Below are positions 61,913 to 64,000 of a DNA stretch of 64,000 bases, piece by piece; position 1 is the stretch's first letter; every line of letters begins with the position of its first letter. Under the pieces are notes generated by a model that was not told the DNA's origin, made no database searches, and saw nothing but the letters and a program-made list of their open reading frames with translations. Source of the stretch: Mesorhizobium sp. M2E.F.Ca.ET.219.01.1.1 (GTDB lineage: Bacteria > Pseudomonadota > Alphaproteobacteria > Rhizobiales > Rhizobiaceae); the NCBI RefSeq assembly GCF_004016445.2, contig NZ_SADT02000002.1, forward strand, positions 682,001 through 746,000. Direction: 5' to 3'. A program made the position numbers and the translations under genes.

Positions 61913-63036
61913 TGGCCCATTCCTTTCTCAAGGGGCAACCATGGATATTCTCCGCTCGTTTTGACCTTGGCTTCATCCTGGCGCCAGCGCTGGTGGTGAC
62001 GCTGGCAGCCGTGGCCTGGTCCCTGTCCGGGCGCGCGCCGAGCGAGACGTCGCCCTTCGTCTGGCTGGTGCTTGTGGTCGGCGTCGACGTGGCTCACGTA
62101 TATTCGACTCTGTTCCGCACTTATCTCGACCGCGCCGAGCTGAGCGCGCGGCCCTGGCTCTATGGCTTGACACCTCTGATCGCCTGGCTAGGAGGCTGCC
62201 TGCTTTACTGGTGCGGAAGCATGGTGTTCTGGCGCGTGCTCGCCTACGCTGCCGTGTTCCACTTCGTGCGCCAGCAATACGGGTTCATGATGATCTATGC
62301 CCGCGGGGAGCGCGGCCTGCCGCCGCTCTTTCGCCGGATCGACAAGACCGCGATCTACGGCGCCACGCTTTATCCGCTGATTTACTGGCATTGCCATCAG
62401 CGGCAGTTTTCCTGGTTCATCGATGGCGATTTCATCCGCCTCGACCTGCCGCTACTTGCTACCCTCGCGGGCTTCGCCTACGGCGCCATCCTGGCCGCTT
62501 ACGTCGTCAAGGAGACCGCGTTGCTGCGCCGCGGCGTCGGCTTCAACCTGCCGCGCAATTTGCTGCTCGTCGGCACCGCGGCGTCCTGGTTCATCGGCAT
62601 CGTGCTGTTTGACAACGACCTCGTTTTCACGGGCACCAACATCATCGCGCACGGCATTCCCTATATCGCTTTGATTTGGGGCTATGGCCGCAACCAGGCG
62701 CGGCTGCAAGGCGGCCGCAGTTCCCTGCTGGCGCCATGGATCGCCAGGCTGTTCATCTGGCGCGCGGCGCCTCTCTACATGGCCGCTCTCTTCGGCCTCG
62801 CCTATCTGGAGGAGGGGCTCTGGGATGGGTTCGTCTGGCGCGAGCATGGCGGCCTCTTCGGCATCTTCAGCGGCCTGCCGTCGCTCGGTTCTTCCGACGC
62901 GCTGATCTGGCTGGCGCCGCTGCTCGCCGTGCCCCAGGCCACCCATTACATCCTCGATGCAGTGATCTGGCGCATGCAGGCCAGGAACACCAACTGGAAG
63001 CAGGTGCTGTTTGCTCACGAAACGGGGCGGCCCTGA
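61912..63036 (+). CDS. polytopic membrane protein with conserved-looking histidines
   Basis: A 374-aa protein with about nine hydrophobic helices. Histidines lie at helix ends: VGVDVAHVYSTLFRTYLDRA, VFHFVRQQYGFMMIYARGER, PLIYWHCHQRQFSWFIDGDF, TNIIAHGIPYIALIWGYGRN and AVPQATHYILDAVIWRMQAR. Such a pattern is seen in membrane di-iron hydroxylases and desaturases, but the precise HX3H/HX2HH boxes are absent, so metal binding is a guess. It is coupled by TGATG overlaps to the oxidoreductase before and the AdoMetDC after. Confidence 0.72.
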   Translation: MAHSFLKGQPWIFSARFDLGFILAPALVVTLAAVAWSLSGRAPSETSPFVWLVLVVGVDVAHVYSTLFRTYLDRAELSARPWLYGLTPLIAWLGGCLLYWCGSMVFWRVLAYAAVFHFVRQQYGFMMIYARGERGLPPLFRRIDKTAIYGATLYPLIYWHCHQRQFSWFIDGDFIRLDLPLLATLAGFAYGAILAAYVVKETALLRRGVGFNLPRNLLLVGTAASWFIGIVLFDNDLVFTGTNIIAHGIPYIALIWGYGRNQARLQGGRSSLLAPWIARLFIWRAAPLYMAALFGLAYLEEGLWDGFVWREHGGLFGIFSGLPSLGSSDALIWLAPLLAVPQATHYILDAVIWRMQARNTNWKQVLFAHETGRP

Positions 63037-63431
63037 TGGATACTCGCCTGATGGACACTCCATTGACCGTTGAGCCTCAGGCCGTGCAAGCGCAACCCTT
63101 CGCCCCCGGCCTGCATCTTCTCGTCGATTTCTGGCAATGCCGCGGTCTGCGGGATGCCGAGGGGATCGAGCGCGCATTGCGCGAAGCGGCGGCAGCCTGC
63201 GGTGCAACGGTGCTGGGCGTCATGTTGCACAATTTCGGCGAGGGCGCCGGCATCACCGGCGTCGTCGTGCTCGCCGAATCCCATATCAGCATCCACACTT
63301 GGCCCGAAACCGGCTACGCGGCCATCGACCTGTTCATGTGTGGCCACTGCGACCCTCGAGGAGCGTTGCCCGTGCTGGCGGCCTGGTTCTCGCCGGGCAG
63401 CACCAGGGTGACCGAGCATCGGCGGGGATGA
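63036..63431 (+). CDS. speD: S-adenosylmethionine decarboxylase proenzyme
   Basis: A 131-aa class 1B AdoMetDC. The self-cleavage and catalytic motif is LAESHISIHTWPETGYAAID (Glu81-Ser82 cleavage; His87 corresponds to the proton donor), and Cys102 in LFMCGHCDP matches the catalytic Cys. The pyruvoyl group decarboxylates SAM to the aminopropyl donor of polyamine synthesis. The ATG at 63036 overlaps the upstream stop. A 20-residue extension precedes the usual start. It ends the cluster. Confidence 0.92.
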   Translation: MDTRLMDTPLTVEPQAVQAQPFAPGLHLLVDFWQCRGLRDAEGIERALREAAAACGATVLGVMLHNFGEGAGITGVVVLAESHISIHTWPETGYAAIDLFMCGHCDPRGALPVLAAWFSPGSTRVTEHRRG

Positions 63432-63471
63432 GGCCGCGGACCCTGGCGGCGGGCTCCAATCGCCCCCCGCC

Positions 63472-64000
63472 TCAGCTCGTATGCGCGACGAGCTTGTTCA
63501 CCGTCTCGGGGAAGAAGTCGGGCGCCGAGTGGCGCTTGCCGAACATCATGTCGTATTGGATGAGCCGGAAGTCGTTGATCTTCGGGTCGATCTGCTTCTG
63601 CCTCGCCCAGTCCGGCGTCGCTTCGCCCGCGGGCGACAGGAGCAGGTTGCGGTCGACCACCCGGTAATGCTCGCGCAGCGCGCCGAGGAAGCCGGTGTAA
63701 TAGGGGTGCGTGATGCCGGCTGTGGTCAGGATGTGATAGGGCAGGAAGGCCGGACTCACGGCGCCCAGGTTCTGCACCGGACCGGAGCGGTTCGACCAGA
63801 TGACCAGCGGCGTGTCGTGGTGTTCGAGCGCGGCTTCCGGATTCGACTCCTTGCGTGGCGCGACATTGTCCTTGAGGAAGCCGGTCTCGACATAGACGGG
63901 TCCGAGCGGCGGCAGGTGGTCGCCGAAGAAGGCGATGACGGTCGGCCGCTCGCGCTTCTTCGCCCAGTCGATCAGCCGCTGCAGGCCGCGGTCGGCGTCG
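63472..64000 (-). CDS. LTA synthase/sulfatase family protein, C-terminal fragment
   Basis: The 5' part lies beyond the right edge. The visible 175 residues begin DADRGLQRLIDWAKKRERPT, then VIAFFGDHLPPLGPVYVETG (the DH metal-ligand region of the alkaline-phosphatase superfamily), HHDTPLVIWSNRSG and a C-terminal tail ending FPETVNKLVAHTS. It matches lipoteichoic-acid-synthase-like or phosphoglycerol transferase (MdoB-type) membrane proteins. It is convergent with speD, 40 nt apart. Confidence 0.8.
   Translation of the reverse strand, partial: DADRGLQRLIDWAKKRERPTVIAFFGDHLPPLGPVYVETGFLKDNVAPRKESNPEAALEHHDTPLVIWSNRSGPVQNLGAVSPAFLPYHILTTAGITHPYYTGFLGALREHYRVVDRNLLLSPAGEATPDWARQKQIDPKINDFRLIQYDMMFGKRHSAPDFFPETVNKLVAHTS

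Overview
The window looks like a chromosomal segment of a Mesorhizobium-type alphaproteobacterium (Hyphomicrobiales). The DNA is GC-rich and almost all of it encodes proteins. The gene content and order are rhizobial: a divergent ygfZ/dihydroorotase pair, cysS-DUF559-VOC-GFA-GFA-pip-cimA, psd-pssA, purF-cvpA-radA-dnaB and rpsF-rpsR-rplI. Many intergenic spaces hold the facing palindromic repeats that litter Mesorhizobium chromosomes. I see no tRNA, rRNA, CRISPR array or intact insertion sequence. The taxonomic call is from memory of gene order and repeats, not from a search.

Layout. 1-5.4 kb: ygfZ start, dihydroorotase, small conserved proteins, NUDIX, SRAP. 5.7-12 kb: cysS, a four-gene overlapping set (DUF559, VOC, two GFA proteins, proline iminopeptidase) and citramalate synthase. 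12-17.7 kb: RarD, GST, ZntB-like transporter, exported MBL hydrolase, TPR protein, DoxX protein. 17.7-20.4 kb: an idonate/gluconate-type pair of dehydrogenases with a divergent FadR-family regulator. 20.4-26.7 kb: small membrane proteins, a frameshifted RraB-like gene, a LysR gene with its divergent target, LOG protein, LysM protein, cytochrome c. 26.9-29.1 kb: ArsR regulator overlapping an Atm1-type exporter. 29.2-34.5 kb: SoxR-box monooxygenase, SMP-30 protein, phosphatidylethanolamine synthesis (psd, pssA), Aas-like acyltransferase/acyl-ACP synthetase. 34.6-35.7 kb: Xre/RES toxin-antitoxin pair. 35.7-43.1 kb: tautomerase/LysR pair, two EamA transporters, NTF2-like protein, S10 peptidase, OsmC. 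43.2-54.3 kb, almost all minus strand: SDR, purF, cvpA, radA, dnaB, rsm22, ynfA, cfa, rplI, rpsR, rpsF.

The most unusual part is 55.1-63.4 kb, a compact plus-strand cluster: SPFH/SHOCT protein, two zinc-ribbon DUF4178 proteins, a 45-residue single-span peptide, a half-length DUF350 protein, a membrane-anchored spermidine-synthase-like aminopropyltransferase, an FAD oxidoreductase, a histidine-rich polytopic membrane protein and an S-adenosylmethionine decarboxylase. The last enzyme makes the aminopropyl donor that the transferase would use, so the cluster carries both halves of an aminopropylation pathway together with membrane-scaffold proteins. I infer a membrane-associated polyamine or aminopropyl modification system; its acceptor is unknown.

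Other points of interest are an SRAP protein whose catalytic Cys2 is Ala, a dihydroorotase with Gln in place of a metal-binding His, a 2-nt frameshift in the RraB-like gene, remnants of a TadG/vWA-like gene, and several clean operator palindromes next to regulator genes.
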